The notes under the pieces were generated by a model. It searched no databases and had not been told where the DNA came from. It saw only the letters and a program-made list of their open reading frames with translations. Shown here in pieces: positions 19,769-30,840 of a DNA stretch of 32,504 nucleotides. This DNA comes from Phaeoceros laevis (lineage: Eukaryota > Anthocerotophyta > Anthocerotopsida > Notothyladales): positions 1-32,504 of the forward strand of contig JBNGIQ010008674.1 of the NCBI GenBank assembly GCA_049999765.1. Reading direction: 5' to 3'. The first letter of the stretch is position 1; every line of letters begins with the position of its first letter. The position numbers and the translations under genes are program-made.

Positions 19769-20260
19769 TCAGACATAGTTTGCCACCTCGATCAGATTGA
19801 GGTCAGGATCGCGGAAGTAGATGGAGCGGAGAGGTCCGAGCGCGCCGGTTCTGCCGACCGGACCTTCTACAATGCCAATCCCAAGACTCTCAACGTAACT
19901 CTGCGCCTGCTCCAGCGGCAGATCTGTGACAAAACAGAGATCCCCAGATCCGGCTGTGGGGCGATGCGCCTTGGGATCGAACTCCCTACCCAGCTGGTGT
20001 AAATTGATTTTCTGCTGGCCAAAGGAGAGCGCGGTCCGCCCTCCCCCAAACGTCACCACCTCCATCCCCAGCACCTTGGAGTAGAACTGGCATGTCCGCT
20101 GGATGTCCTTCACCGTGAGCACCAAATGATCCAGGCGGCAGACACTGATCGCAGCTGCTCCAGCTTCGCTACTGGTCATCATCCATCTGCGACCTGCTGC
20201 TGCTGTTGCTGTTGAGAACAACCTGGCGGACAGCTTCCTAAGGACTGGCCGGGTTGCCAT
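19769..20260 (-). CDS. GLOD5-like glyoxalase/VOC superfamily protein, organelle-targeted
   Basis: This is an intronless ORF of 163 aa with a true ATG. Residues 1-28 are rich in Arg, Ala and Ser with no acids (MATRPVLRKLSARLFS), as in a mitochondrial or plastid presequence. Residues 41-163 form a vicinal oxygen chelate domain: LDHLVLTVKDI, FYSKVLGMEVVTF, KINLHQLGREFDPKA, GSGDLCFVTD, VEGPVGRTGA and RSIYFRDPDLNLIEVANY. Likely metal ligands are His45, His88 and Glu158. It matches glyoxalase domain-containing protein 5 and its bacterial relatives, whose substrate is unknown, so no reaction is assigned. Only 85 bp separate its ATG from the stop codon of the methyltransferase gene upstream on the same strand. 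Fewer introns and higher GC than other genes in the window are notable. Confidence 0.9.
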   Translation of the reverse strand: MATRPVLRKLSARLFSTATAAAGRRWMMTSSEAGAAAISVCRLDHLVLTVKDIQRTCQFYSKVLGMEVVTFGGGRTALSFGQQKINLHQLGREFDPKAHRPTAGSGDLCFVTDLPLEQAQSYVESLGIGIVEGPVGRTGALGPLRSIYFRDPDLNLIEVANYV

Positions 20261-20345
20261 CGAGGAGGCACGAGAAGAAGGGGGTACCTGTAACTGTCAA
20301 AAAACGCTACTTCACTGGCCTAGCTAGGGTGGCGGAGGAGATCCA

Positions 20346-21458
20346 TTAGGGAGTGCCCCGCATGATCCAATGCTGGCCGTCCGCCTCCACCGTGAATCCG
20401 TAAGTGCGCGCAAACAGATCGACCGCGCGGTGCACACCCCTGTTGTCAGCTTTGGTGAAGTAGTCGTGGCCGAACATGACCCCGCCTGGCTTGAGCACGT
20501 TGAAGGCAGCGTTGATGTCGTTCCAGGCGGAGTGGAAGTCGTGCCCTGCGTCTACCTCGATGAGGTCCGCCTTGAGGCCCCAGCCGCAGAACTGGGAGAG
20601 CGCGGCGGAGGTGGAGTAGGGCACGGGGAGGATTACGTCCTGGAAGCCCTCGGCCACCACATTCTGCATGAACTGGAAGAGCAGCATCACGTTGGCATTC
20701 ATTTGCGCGATCTTGAGCTCCGGGTACATGTCGCGCAATGTGAGCCAGCCGCGGAAGTCGTCCACGGCCAGGATGGTGGTCTGCAGGCCCATCCGGGTGG
20801 TGAGGTTGGCCATGTGGATGGCGGACGCCCCGAGGAAGGCCCCCAGCTCGATCACCACCTCCGGCTCCACCTCCTTCAACAGCCGCTCAAACACCTTGGT
20901 CTTGGAACCCCAGCCCTTGGCATTGCTGGTCTGCAGGTAGGGCGAGGCCCAGTCCGGGGGGAAGTCCTCGTACGGGGAGGTCCCGTCAAAGAGCTTGTCG
21001 GTGAGGTAGGAGCGCACATTGGTCACGGTGTCGGGGCAGGGCCCCCGGAAGCGGTAGAAATCTGTGACAGGCTTCTGCTGCAGCACCAGTTGCGGGTCGA
21101 ATTTCACCGGCTCCTTGATGATGCTGCCGCTGCTTCGGCTTCCAGTCTTCACCTTGTTGGCCTGCGGCCGCCTCGTGGTAGGGTTGCGGCTCACACTCTC
21201 CGCCACTGCTCCCTCCTCTACCGATGAGGTCTCCTTGAGCTGTGTTGCCACCTTCTCTTCCAGCTCAAGATCCAGCTTCGCCACATCCTCTCCTCCGCTG
21301 CTGCTGATGCGAACAGGAGGCCTCACCATCCTGGTGGAGGTGGTGATGAGAGGAACCGTCAAGACTCCGCACAGGTATGCCGCCACCAGGATCCACACTA
21401 TGTGCACGGCTTGCCCTCTCTTGTTGCCGCCTCCGAAAGGCAGCCTCCGAGCATACAT
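20346..21458 (-). CDS. Type II membrane-anchored SAM-dependent methyltransferase (Methyltransf_24-like)
   Basis: An intronless, GC-rich ORF gives 370 aa from the ATG at 21458. A TTG three codons earlier is in frame but not a plausible start. A short basic N-terminus is followed by one membrane segment (about 19-40, IVWILVAAYLCGVLTVPLI), then a charged stem to about 120, then the catalytic domain. SAM-binding motif I is IELGAFLGASA (203-213), with acidic residues Asp233-Asp234 in AVDDF. Asp303 is in LIEVDAGHDFHSAW, KPGG is at 323-326 and HDY at 331-333, as in class I methyltransferases of the Methyltransf_24 type. Topology suggests a Golgi or ER lumenal enzyme acting on glycan or a small molecule. 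The substrate is unknown. A 285-codon ORF on the opposite strand is a composition artefact. Confidence 0.88.
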   Translation of the reverse strand: MYARRLPFGGGNKRGQAVHIVWILVAAYLCGVLTVPLITTSTRMVRPPVRISSSGGEDVAKLDLELEEKVATQLKETSSVEEGAVAESVSRNPTTRRPQANKVKTGSRSSGSIIKEPVKFDPQLVLQQKPVTDFYRFRGPCPDTVTNVRSYLTDKLFDGTSPYEDFPPDWASPYLQTSNAKGWGSKTKVFERLLKEVEPEVVIELGAFLGASAIHMANLTTRMGLQTTILAVDDFRGWLTLRDMYPELKIAQMNANVMLLFQFMQNVVAEGFQDVILPVPYSTSAALSQFCGWGLKADLIEVDAGHDFHSAWNDINAAFNVLKPGGVMFGHDYFTKADNRGVHRAVDLFARTYGFTVEADGQHWIMRGTP

Positions 21459-23451
21459 TGTGACCAACTAAACCGCGCAGTGCACTGCAGATCAGATCTT
21501 CCACAACCGCCGCATTTGATGCCTCCCCCGACCTGGAAATCCAGTGAAGCAAAGTGAGAATCTTGAACAACATTTGGCCGGATCAGCATTCCAGCATCAA
21601 AAAAATGTCGAACCGGAAGCCGTCTCACACCAATTAAGCACACTGGAGCTACTCCTGCCTGATCAATCGAGTGGAAGAAAGACATCACCTTCTGCCTGCC
21701 TAGCTGTTCTTAAGCTTCCGCCGGCAACCGATTAGACCTGACACAGCACCTGTTTCAAAATCCCGTAGTGGCGCTAGCCATCCGCCGAACCCCAGGCTAA
21801 CAGCAACGTCATTTTTGGAGCGCACCGTCAGGGACGGTGTAACGCGCAAGTAGGTAGGCAGTGCGTCCACCGTGGGCGAGGACGCCACAGGACAAGTGGG
21901 ATGATGCCCAGTCGTGAGGCATGACATTCTGCTGGAATCGGGTAAAGTTTCGTGTCCTGTGAATGAGCCTCCTCTCGGTGTAAAAAAAAGAAAACTGTTC
22001 CGTCAGTGGTTGCATCTGGCGGCGTGTTCGATTCGTGTGCAGAGTTGGCATAGCACGAAAATTTTCTACTAGACTAGTGTCGTACTCTCTAACGGATAAC
22101 GGGCGGGCATGGTACGTCACCTCCTTTTAGAGAGAGAAAGTGAAGGCGCCGGGAAAGAGTAAGGACGCCAGGTTGGCACTTCGCGGCTTCGCGGCTTGTT
22201 GCTAACTGCGCTGCCCAAAATAGCCCACCTGTTGGATACCTCTGGGTCTATATACCTTTGGGAAACGGTTGGTAATAACTTATGCAATAATATACAACAG
22301 TATGCATTCCCCTCATTTGTTACGAGTCTTATTACGTTCATGGCGATCTGAAACCACTCTTTTGCTATTGTAGGAAAACCGGTCGCTGGTCGAAAAACCT
22401 GACGGGGTGTTCAATTCCCATGTGGAGTTGGCTAAACACCATAATCATCTTACTATTACTATTAGGAAGAACGTGGCCTCCCCTTGAGGCGGCGGAAGGT
22501 CCTGGACTCCTGGCAAGGTCATCTGAGCACGGACAGCTGGAGAGTATTTATCACGGGACCTATCACTCTAGGTCGTACAGTACCATAGATATCTGACGGT
22601 TTCAGTGTCACCGTGGCGCGGCTGCTTCCGGCGGGATGTTGTTTTCGCATTTGTTGGTGTCTTTAGGCGTTGTTTTGTGGGAACCTGACGCTGAAACTGA
22701 CATCTGAACTTCGGAATCGTCATGGATTTTCTCATCACTGTCTCGACACAATGCACACAACCTACGGACCCGCTCGCAGGTGTGCCCCTCGGTTTGTTTG
22801 AAGGTGGTTTGCTGCATTACCAAGATGCGGCAAGCTCGGTGGTACTTGATGCTACAAGGATAAGCTGTCAAAAACGAGACGAGTAATGAAACTCATTCAC
22901 TAGTTAATTCGTTTCACGCCCCACCAGCCTGAACCCAACGCCATTACGCGACCGCCCACATGAGCCAGTCGTAGCCCGAGACCGAATTTGTATGCATAAG
23001 TTCCGATCATCTCAAGATGAAATCGCCCACCTTTTGGTGTGCCCGGCCAAAAAGGATACTTTCAAGTTGCCGAGACGTCACCCTGATAAATTACTTCTCA
23101 GCTATCATGAGCCTACATCACCCAACCTTCCCCCAAACTGGACTGGTTGACCAAGCCACCCCACACTGCTAACTCCTGGTAAGGGGCATACAGGTTGTAG
23201 TAGAGCTGCTTGCTCATGGGCCCGAGGCTCATCACAGTACAGGACGGAAAAGAGGGAAGTCTCCAACCCGGCTGCCTTCATTTCAAGTGACCTGTCTATA
23301 CAAAGGGAATTCTCAATTCACCTTGTAGCCAGAGATCTTCAGAGCACCAACATGCACTTTCTGTCGCCCCATAGCAAGCACAGCGTCCATCACAAGATCA
23401 CCTGGATTAACCCCAGTAAGGTGAGACAATTTTGCTCTGCTCAATTAAATC
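21459..23451. other. Intergenic region between the methyltransferase and DHHC genes
   Basis: It holds the methyltransferase promoter and the DHHC 3' UTR. Two diverged 40-bp copies, with pol III B-box-like GTTCGATTC at 22026-22034 and GTTCAATTC at 22409-22417, share a following GTTGGC and CAC. A Cys-containing minus-strand ORF at 22608-22817 (first ATG at 22817) is weak and not called. Confidence 0.5.
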
Positions 23452-25299
23452 TCAAAACTCCTGCCCATCCATGTCTGGTCTGATAGGGTAATCAAGACCG
23501 TGGAGAACCGGCATCTTCCTCATATCTTCTTCAGCGTAGCCTGGAACCAGCCAGTACGCCTTACGGGTACCAAACACCTGTGGAGACAGCACAAGATTAG
23601 ATCCATAGCAGCCATACAAACTCGTCTACAGCATCTAGAAGTATCCTGGCCTCATTCTGCCATGTCCTCAGGCAGACTACAGGTCACAGTTTACCTGCTC
23701 GAAGTTTTTCTTCCGGCCCAGGTCAAACCTCCACCTTGTGGATGCCTTCTTTTCGTAAGCCTACCACATGGATAGTACAATAACAAAGGTTAGTCACCTC
23801 ACCAAAGCACGACAGCCAAGCCAGCTAACCACTTGCAACCTGATACATTGTTGATGAAGCAGCAAGATGAGAAGTTGGGCATTTAGGTCAAAAAGACTGA
23901 CCTCAATAGTTGTAGTGTTGCCAGCCACCAAAGAAGCATGCATGATGAGAAATCCAAGTACACTGAGGGCGAAAGCCAGGTTCAGCACTGAACAAAGTAA
24001 CAAAAATAGTTCAACACAGGGTCTTAAGCATTAAACAAAAATGCTTCTTGGTGGGAGTTGAATTTCACAGGAACGGCGTCTTCAAATGTTTTGAACAGAG
24101 AAATAATGACATACCAAACCCTAGAAAAGTCGTCGCTAGGCTCCCAGGTAAACTTGTATCATCCTCCACGTCACTGAAGAAGGAGATGAAATGTGGAAGG
24201 AGTGCTACTGTTACCAGGGACGTTTCCAAAAATGTATAAAGCTACATCACGACACCAAAACAAATTACATCAGCATCAACAGGTATAGCTGACTAGAGAG
24301 GTGAATAGGCACAGTGGTGCAGAATGCCAGGAACGACACACTCTTCTGTATACCCACCAAGAAAAGAAGGAAAAATTTGTAGTTTCGGGCACCAACACAG
24401 TTAACCACCCAAACACAATGGTGGTCCATTTTCAGAATACACCTCCCACCTGCAGCGACCACCAAAATGATGTCACAGACCGTTGGCCCAGAAGACTATG
24501 ACAAAGTATCTCCTGCATAGTCAACTCACTTGCTACAGACGAGGAACCTGTGTGATAGCCAACAAAATCCCAAAACTCTCTGGAAATATGCCACAAGCAA
24601 CATACTAAGTTGCACTCCTATACACTGCCTACTTCCAGACACCACTGACCATGACCCCACGCATTTTCAAGCTGTAAACTGTGACCAGGGGAGCCACTGA
24701 GAACTCACAGACAGAACAGTGATGGCATCGTGGTGGTTTCAATTGGCAGCACTTTCTGCAGTACCGTATCCTCGGACTATGAATTGTGTTCCCAGCTACT
24801 GTTGCAGGATTCATTGCTGTCACAGTCGGGATAGGACTAGAAGCTAGTGGTACTGCCTGCCCTTCCAGATCCTCCTCTTCTGCTGTGGGTCTCCAGCTGG
24901 GTGGTACCCCACCAGGATCCGTCAGCACCACCGAAAAGTAACACCACAACAGCATCACCAGCTGCAAGGCCAAACACTTCTGTGGTCAGCGATGCTTCAA
25001 TACGCGCATAGGATCACAACAGAACCTTCGATCTACCAGTTCCCCACGATAAGAAAGAGTTGTGTAAGTACTTTCGGCCTACGGTCCCTATGAAATCACC
25101 AGTAGCCTACCAGGATGTGGAAGAGCAAGAGAACGAGCATCGAAGTGGCAGTGTTGGCACCCCCCTTCAATAATTCTGGGCCATAATTGGCTATCACAAC
25201 AGCATAATACGATACTCCCACAACCGCAAGGACCACCAGAATCATGATGGAACCAACAACTCGGAGGCCTGTGCAAAACTTGAACACGTTCCACGCCAT
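23452..25299 (-). CDS. DHHC-type protein S-acyltransferase (PAT13/14-like), 7 exons
   Basis: Exons on the minus strand are 25299-25111, 24961-24709, 24449-24358, 24241-24115, 23987-23902, 23760-23695 and 23577-23452, giving 312 aa. The start [13 protein letters not shown] matches the conserved N-terminus of plant PAT14-type enzymes. A longer frame upstream begins with TTG and was not used. Four membrane segments lie near 14-37, 58-78, 168-192 and 221-242. The Cys-rich domain reads [20 protein letters not shown] then [17 protein letters not shown]. The catalytic DHHC is at 156-159, and the TTxE motif (TTIE) at 246-249. The enzyme loads palmitate onto its Cys and passes it to protein thiols at Golgi, endosome or vacuole membranes. 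Family members affect senescence and vesicle traffic. All splice sites are GT-AG. Confidence 0.95.
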
Positions 25300-26096
25300 T
25301 GCAAACCGAGGCCTGAAAAGCAGAGCCACAAAATTCGGCCAGCTTTTGCCACCACTTCCCGAACCCCTTCTCAACGACCTCCACGCCAGATTGACCAACT
25401 TTTGAACCTACACACGCCAGATTGACAGGTCCGGTATCCTGGTGCGCACTCTCTCCTTCCAGTGATGCCTATTTTGCATCTGATTAGTCCTGAGCGATGG
25501 TTGGCCGCGGAGTCGACGAGGCTCCCCTCCCTGAGCCGCTGGATGCATGCGCTCCTAAGCGGGCGGGACCTGGTGGATCTGGCATTGACATTGTTGGGCG
25601 CGAAGGGGGGCGCGATCCCAGTCTTAACCTCCCATCCTAAGAGCACCACATTGTTGCCGCTAAACTCCGATTCGTGTTTCCGTGCATGCAGAAGCTTCGT
25701 CGGCAAGAGCGTGGAGTCTGCAAGTCAGACGTCAGACCGGGAGATCGGTAAACCCTAAGAAAGTTACTATCGCTTTCCCACCGTTGCATCGTCAAGATCG
25801 ACGATGGGACCACGGAAGTCCCATGGAAGTTCTCTAGGTAAATATGTTCCACATCTATCGCAGTTAATCCTCAAAGTAAGCAACAGTGTCTTCCAGGTTC
25901 TTCGTCAAGTGACTGGACACTGACTGGCACTTGGGTTCTCGTTGCGCCTTCTCATCATGCTCCTGTGACTTCCAGCTGGGAGCTCTTCTACGTGCACTTG
26001 GCCAGAGCTGTCATCATCTTCATACTGCGCTTCCGATCCCGACTGTATCCTACCTACTGCTGGAGCTGAATTGAGCCAGCTAGGTTTTCGACAGAG
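25300..26096. promoter_or_regulatory. Divergent promoter region of the DHHC and complex I P2 genes
   Basis: The two start codons face away from each other across 797 bp, so both promoters lie here. No TATA box at a convincing position is visible. ORFs on both strands (25371-25852) show no family traits. Confidence 0.5.
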
Positions 26097-26775
26097 ATGG
26101 CGATGAGGTCTGCTGCCCGCAGACTGCTGGCAGATGTGGCCACCAAGACCCGCGTCGGACCCCGCCGAGGCTTTAGCAGCGGGGGCGTGCTCAGTGAGGA
26201 GGAGAAGGCTGCGGAAAACATTTATATTAAGGTATGCTGCCGGGCCCCGCTTATCTTCTTCAGCTTTGCCTGGAGTCAAGGACATGAAGGGGTTGAATGT
26301 CAACAGCTGGAAAGAGGTGGAGGACCTCTTGAGGCATTTTCTAGCTCGTGCAGTCGAAGCATGAGCTGCTCATACTTGTTTCATGCTGTGTGCTGAAGGA
26401 TGTGTCTGGCACTTCCGCTTGACATTGACATGGAGTTCCCTGCTACTCTGCAGAAAATGGAGAAGGAAAGAGCTGAAAAAGCTGCACGGCAGGTATGTGT
26501 CGCAGGTAGATGAGTTCTGTGAGGCTGTGGTACCTCAGATTTTTCCGAGGTGCTTGGGAGTTTATTGTCCACAATGACGTGCGGTGATGCAGGGTGTTAA
26601 CCTGGAGGGTGGTGTCTCTGAGGCAACCAAAGCCACCCTTAGCGACACAGCAAAAGCAAATCCTGAGAACAAGTCGAAGACGATCGCAGTTTACGCAGGT
26701 ATCGCCGGGCTAATTGGTCTTGCGTACATCTTGACTCGCAAGGAACCCCGCCGTCAGGAGAAGGATAGGGAATGA
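26097..26775 (+). CDS. Mitochondrial complex I plant-type subunit P2 (At2g27730 family), 3 exons
   Basis: Exons 26097-26231, 26454-26492 and 26593-26775 give 118 aa. The N-terminus is an Arg/Ala/Ser presequence ending near RRGFSSG. Then comes the conserved VLSEEEKAAENIYIKKMEKE, closely matching Arabidopsis At2g27730, which was found as a plant-specific component of respiratory complex I. A charged helix (KERAEKAARQ) precedes a Gly/Ala-rich linker, and one membrane segment (about 88-105, TIAVYAGIAGLIGLAYIL) leads to a basic tail. Its function is presumed structural in the membrane arm. The exon 2 micro-exon is only 39 bp, but frame and conservation support it. The name rests on the short N-terminal match plus the overall layout. 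Confidence 0.82.
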
Positions 26776-28093
26776 GGACTGCACAGGTGATGACGAAGCC
26801 GGGGCAACAGCACGTGCAGCTAAATTGACGGGAATATTTGGGGAAGCGCTTTTCTATGCTGAAGGCCTTTTTGCATGTGTACATAGTTTGGTAAGGCGAA
26901 CTGTGGGGCAGACCCTTTGGAGGAGGAATCAGTCATGACACTTGAAGAAGAAGCAGGTGGCCTGGTTTTCATGTGGTCGTTGTGAAATGGTGTGTTTAAA
27001 CGTTCCAGCCATTTTGGCTCCTCGGCAATCAGGACTGCTTTAGGTTGGTTTTCAAATTTCAGACCTTGTGATCCATGAAAATGGTAGGAAGTGAAATGAC
27101 ACTTGGCTTGAGATCCGGGCTGCTTTTGAGGCAACTAATAAGCAATGGCAGAATGCTGGGCACAGCGTGCCGAAATGTGTTCACAACTTCTAAATGCCAG
27201 TGACTGCTCACGTTGTGTCTCACAGTGCTTCCGAAGGGAGTGCAAAAATCCTCACTTCGGTTGTACCTTGTCACCTGATGCGTTGCACTAAGTGTTATAG
27301 GAGAAGGGTTCAAGACAATTGGACCTGGCATTTGAATTCCAAATATAGCGGCTGTCGGAAATCTCTGTCCAGTTTCAGACGGAGTTTTAGCAGCTGCTTC
27401 ATTCCCTTCTTTCCGAGATGCCAGGTTTTTGCTAGCCTTCATTTCGTGACCTGCCTCTTCCATGTTGGAAGTGTCGTTGCATCACAAGATCATGGTAATG
27501 CCTCAAAACTGACCACATGGTCACCTGTTGTCCACAAACAGGTTGGATGTAGAGTCTTTATCTCTCCCACTTTGGACTATTCCAATGGCTTGGTTGGTAT
27601 AACGGACATTCGAAAACTTCGAGTGCAGTACCCGTCCAATTCCATTCTGGCGCAACTATATCTGTCCGTCCATTTTCCAGTTGCTTGTGCCTCACGGTAC
27701 GAGAAGAGTCGTGAAGCCTCCTGGAAATGAACATGTGGGGCCGGTAGCAGTTTCTTGTCACAAGTTGTGCTCAACAAAACTATCGCACGGAGGAGAATCG
27801 AAATGCCGACGAGGCAAGTCACAAAAAAAAAGAAATGCCGACGAGGCATGTTTATCATCAGATGGTCTGGAAGGGACCATCGTTGCCCGTTTCTCGGCCT
27901 CTTGGTGGAGATAATGAACTAGGGCACTCTAGAAGCTTGGGATTAGGTCTGGCGGCGAAAATCATATAGCTGGTTCACTCTCACTTCTCTGCCACGGAGC
28001 AAAGCCTGACTCCCCGAAATCCTGGCGAAGTGAGGAGTTGTCCCCGGCTCTCCATCAGCTTCCAACGACGCTCAGGAAAGATATCCAATCGCG
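26776..28093. other. Intergenic region between the P2 and PDX1 genes
   Basis: It holds the P2 3' UTR and the PDX1 promoter. A 17-bp direct repeat GAAATGCCGACGAGGCA occurs at 27800-27816 and 27832-27848 about 250 bp upstream of PDX1. ORFs of 93-178 codons at 27059-27858 overlap each other on both strands and look random. Confidence 0.45.
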
Positions 28094-29026
28094 ATGGCCA
28101 ACGACGGCGTGGTGACGCTCTACGGCAATGGCGTTATGACAGACGGCAGCAAGAAATCCTCGTATGCTGTGAAGGTCGGCCTTGCGCAGATGCTGCGCGG
28201 TGGCGTCATCATGGACGTGGTGGATGCGGCGCAGGCTCGAATTGCGGAGGAGGCGGGTGCCTCCGCCGTGATGGCCTTGGAGCGAGTGCCGGCGGACATT
28301 CGGGCCGAGGGCGGGGTTGCCAGGATGAGTGATCCTCAGCTGATCAAGGAGATCAAAAACGCTGTCACAATCCCGGTGATGGCCAAGGCTAGGATAGGGC
28401 ACTTTGTGGAAGCTCAGATTTTGGAGGCCCTAGGTGTGGATTATGTGGACGAGAGCGAGGTGCTCACTCCCGCCGACGAGCAGAACCACATCAACAAGCA
28501 CAATTTCCGAGTGCCGTTTGTGTGCGGGTGCCGAAATTTGGGGGAGGCTTTGAGGCGCATCGCAGAGGGCGCAGCTATGATCCGGACCAAGGGCGAGGCT
28601 GGAACTGGCAACATTGTGGAGGCGGTGAGGCACTCCAGAGCTGTGTTGGGAGATATCAGGAGGCTGCAGAGCCTGGAAGATGATGAGGTCTTCACCTTCG
28701 CGAAGAACATCCAGGCCCCGTATGAGCTGGTGAGGCAGACGAAGCAGCTGGGGAGGCTACCGGTTGTTAACTTTGCTGCAGGCGGTGTGGCCACTCCTGC
28801 GGACGCTGCCCTCATGATGCAGCTTGGGTGCGATGGTGTGTTTGTTGGCTCGGGCATTTTCAAGAGCGGTGACCCTGCGAAGCGAGCTCGGGCCATTGTG
28901 CAAGCAGTCACACACTTCAACGACCCTCACATCCTGGCCGACGTTAGCACTGGGCTTGGAGAAGCCATGGTGGGGATCAACCTGTCCGACAAGAAGGTTG
29001 AGCGGTTTGCAGAGAGATCTGAGTGA
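28094..29026 (+). CDS. PDX1: Pyridoxal 5'-phosphate synthase subunit PDX1
   Basis: This is an intronless ORF of 310 aa, the usual PDX1 length. The enzyme builds vitamin B6 (PLP) from ribose 5-phosphate, glyceraldehyde 3-phosphate and ammonia supplied by the glutaminase PDX2, in the cytosol. The beta/alpha barrel shows all landmark motifs: [89 protein letters not shown] and [16 protein letters not shown]. Catalytic residues are at the positions known for Arabidopsis PDX1.3: Asp41, Lys98 and Lys166. It is therefore expected to be active, unlike PDX1.2-type pseudoenzymes. Lack of introns is common in plant PDX1. No PDX2 is in the window. Confidence 0.98.
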   Translation: MANDGVVTLYGNGVMTDGSKKSSYAVKVGLAQMLRGGVIMDVVDAAQARIAEEAGASAVMALERVPADIRAEGGVARMSDPQLIKEIKNAVTIPVMAKARIGHFVEAQILEALGVDYVDESEVLTPADEQNHINKHNFRVPFVCGCRNLGEALRRIAEGAAMIRTKGEAGTGNIVEAVRHSRAVLGDIRRLQSLEDDEVFTFAKNIQAPYELVRQTKQLGRLPVVNFAAGGVATPADAALMMQLGCDGVFVGSGIFKSGDPAKRARAIVQAVTHFNDPHILADVSTGLGEAMVGINLSDKKVERFAERSE

Positions 29027-30485
29027 AAGGAATGCAGGTGCTTTCTAACACGCATCTGCTGAAATCAAAGAACTGTACTGATTGGAGATTGGGATTTTGC
29101 GGCTTCTATGCCACTGAACTTGTCTCTGACCTGTCAGGGTCGAAGTACTAGATTCATGTTATGCTTCTGTGCCGGGAGGACTTCTAGGTCTTGCCTTCAT
29201 GTTCTACTTGTGCAAGGTTATAGCCACAGGTTCCACGGCTTCAGGTTGCTAGCCGAAGTCTTCTAGCTCACCAACACTGACACGTGCATGTTTTTGAAAT
29301 TGTTTACTTAGCTGTAAACAGTCACGGATGTATCGCAATTTGAGTACCTGTTGCAATTGCTCCAGGTTTTTTTTTCATCCAGCCCAGGTTCAACTAGTGT
29401 ACTGGTCGAACTTGTATTGGGAATGTTAGAGCCATTGACACCGCTGTATTGTCCGACACAGCAGATGCTAGTCTATTGCTGAGGCTGTTGGTTGTTTGCA
29501 TCACGGAGACAAGTGCATAGATTCATCAATATCATGGAGGTCACTCGAATGCTGCTGGCTGATGAGCTGCCAGGACCAGTAACGTAGGAAACAAGGCCTA
29601 AAAGACCCAATATGTGGTTCGAAGTCGTCAGACATTGCAAGTTCGAAGGAGGCAATGACGTACGTTTCGTACTGTTAGCCTGGAGAAATCGTGTGGCCGC
29701 GTCCCTTGTACCTTGTACGAGAATGATGATGCTCCATGTCTGCACTTATGCCATGATGGCGACCAACCGGCTCTTGAACTTCCGTGCTATTAAGTTACTA
29801 CATCGAGATTCGAGAATCGAACGCTTAGGTATCCTCATGTCTAATGGGAATTTCACCCGATGAAAAGAGTTGTCTCACCCCATTGTCCTCGTACTGGACT
29901 CTAGGAGGTGAGAAATCTTTTACATCTGGCTTTGGAGGTGAGGCACCCAGGCTCCATCTCAAATCTAATTTTTTACCCTTCGAAAAGTAAACTGAAAGCA
30001 TTATTTTTCACCTTTTTAAACGATTTTACCTGCAGATGAGCTAACTTCTAGTTTTTAGCGGTAAAACTTTCTAAAGGAGGTAAAAGGATAGGACTTCAAT
30101 ATTTTGAACTTCTAGTAGTTATATTGTTTGTGTATGGCCTACACTGATAAAAAGATAAGACTTCCATATTTTCAACTTCTATTCATCTTATTCAGACCAC
30201 AAGGAACTCGGGGCATTTCTCTACAAGGCAGGAAGAATGGTGGACGACATGAAGAAGAAGGAGGATGGTTAGAAGAAAACTTTGAGGACCCCAGCTCATA
30301 GAAACTACATAACAATCCAGATATAGCATTACATATAAAAACTCTAACACTAGTATAGAACTAACTGGGATTCCATGGCCTTTGAGGTATCATATCTTCT
30401 AAATCTGTGTAGTTTCAAAGTTCATTAACGTCCATATTGTTTATTATCCTTTCTCCTCATTGTCCTTCGGAATCAGTCTTGTCCT
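29027..30485. other. PDX1 3' region and intergenic DNA
   Basis: No gene is seen. A diverged direct repeat (GACTTCAATATTTTGAACTTCT near 30086 and a similar stretch near 30153) is spaced 67 bp apart. The rest has no recognisable signal. Confidence 0.45.
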
Positions 30486-30498
30486 CACTACAAGAAAA
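30486..30498 (+). mobile_element. Possible CACTA (En/Spm) transposon terminus
   Basis: CACTACAAGAAAA matches the conserved end of plant CACTA DNA transposons, and the following DNA has TGCC/GGCA-rich short inverted motifs common in subterminal regions. I found no matching TTTTCTTGTAGTG end in the window and no transposase, so it may be a solo end or an element continuing beyond the window. Confidence 0.4.
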
Positions 30499-30664
30499 TC
30501 CTTTTTTTGCCACACTTCTGGCAAATACTGCAGTTTGCCCTACCCATAACCGGCCGGGGTTTTTGGAATGTGGCACGGTAGCACCGCTTCTGTGTTTTTA
30601 CTGGAAGCCGAGCAGTGGGAAAATCAAGAGCGACAGCCCCGACGGAGGTTACCGTTCTTGCTCC

Positions 30665-30840
30665 ACCTTCAATTGCGCGCACCACTAACCCGATGCAGCA
30701 TCAATAGTCTTGGATGCCAAACAGCTGAAAAACGTGGGCATGCCCGCTGGATTGCTACTGCTGAAAAACCCTGCAAGGCTCCACCTACAATAATTTGGCA
30801 CCACCAACGGGATGCAACATCAGCGGTTTTGGACGCCAGC
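30665..30840 (+). repeat. Imperfect 119-bp direct repeat at the 5' end of the right PPR gene
   Basis: CACCACTAACCCGATGCAGC near 30680 and CACCACCAACGGGATGCAAC near 30799 begin similar stretches (then ATC, GTCTTGGATGCC versus GTTTTGGACGCC, CAGCTG). The second copy includes the ATG used for the PPR gene, so the duplication may have created or moved its start. Confidence 0.65.

Noticed and set aside
20370-21227. 285-codon plus-strand ORF opposite the methyltransferase gene
   Set aside because: It mirrors the GC-rich codons of a well-supported gene on the other strand and is low-complexity (His, Gly, Val, Leu), with no family motifs.
22608-22817. Cys-containing minus-strand ORF with a possible zinc-finger look
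   Set aside because: The upstream CSIKYHRAC stretch precedes the first ATG and the Cys spacing does not fit a full PHD or RING pattern.
25096-25398. Longer N-terminus for the DHHC protein
   Set aside because: The upstream codon is TTG, not ATG, and the extra 33 residues match nothing in the family. The ATG at 25299 begins the conserved MAWNVFKF.
27059-27858. ORFs of 93-178 codons between the P2 and PDX1 genes
   Set aside because: They overlap on both strands, lack recognisable domains and have random-looking composition. One has a hydrophobic start, but that alone is not enough.
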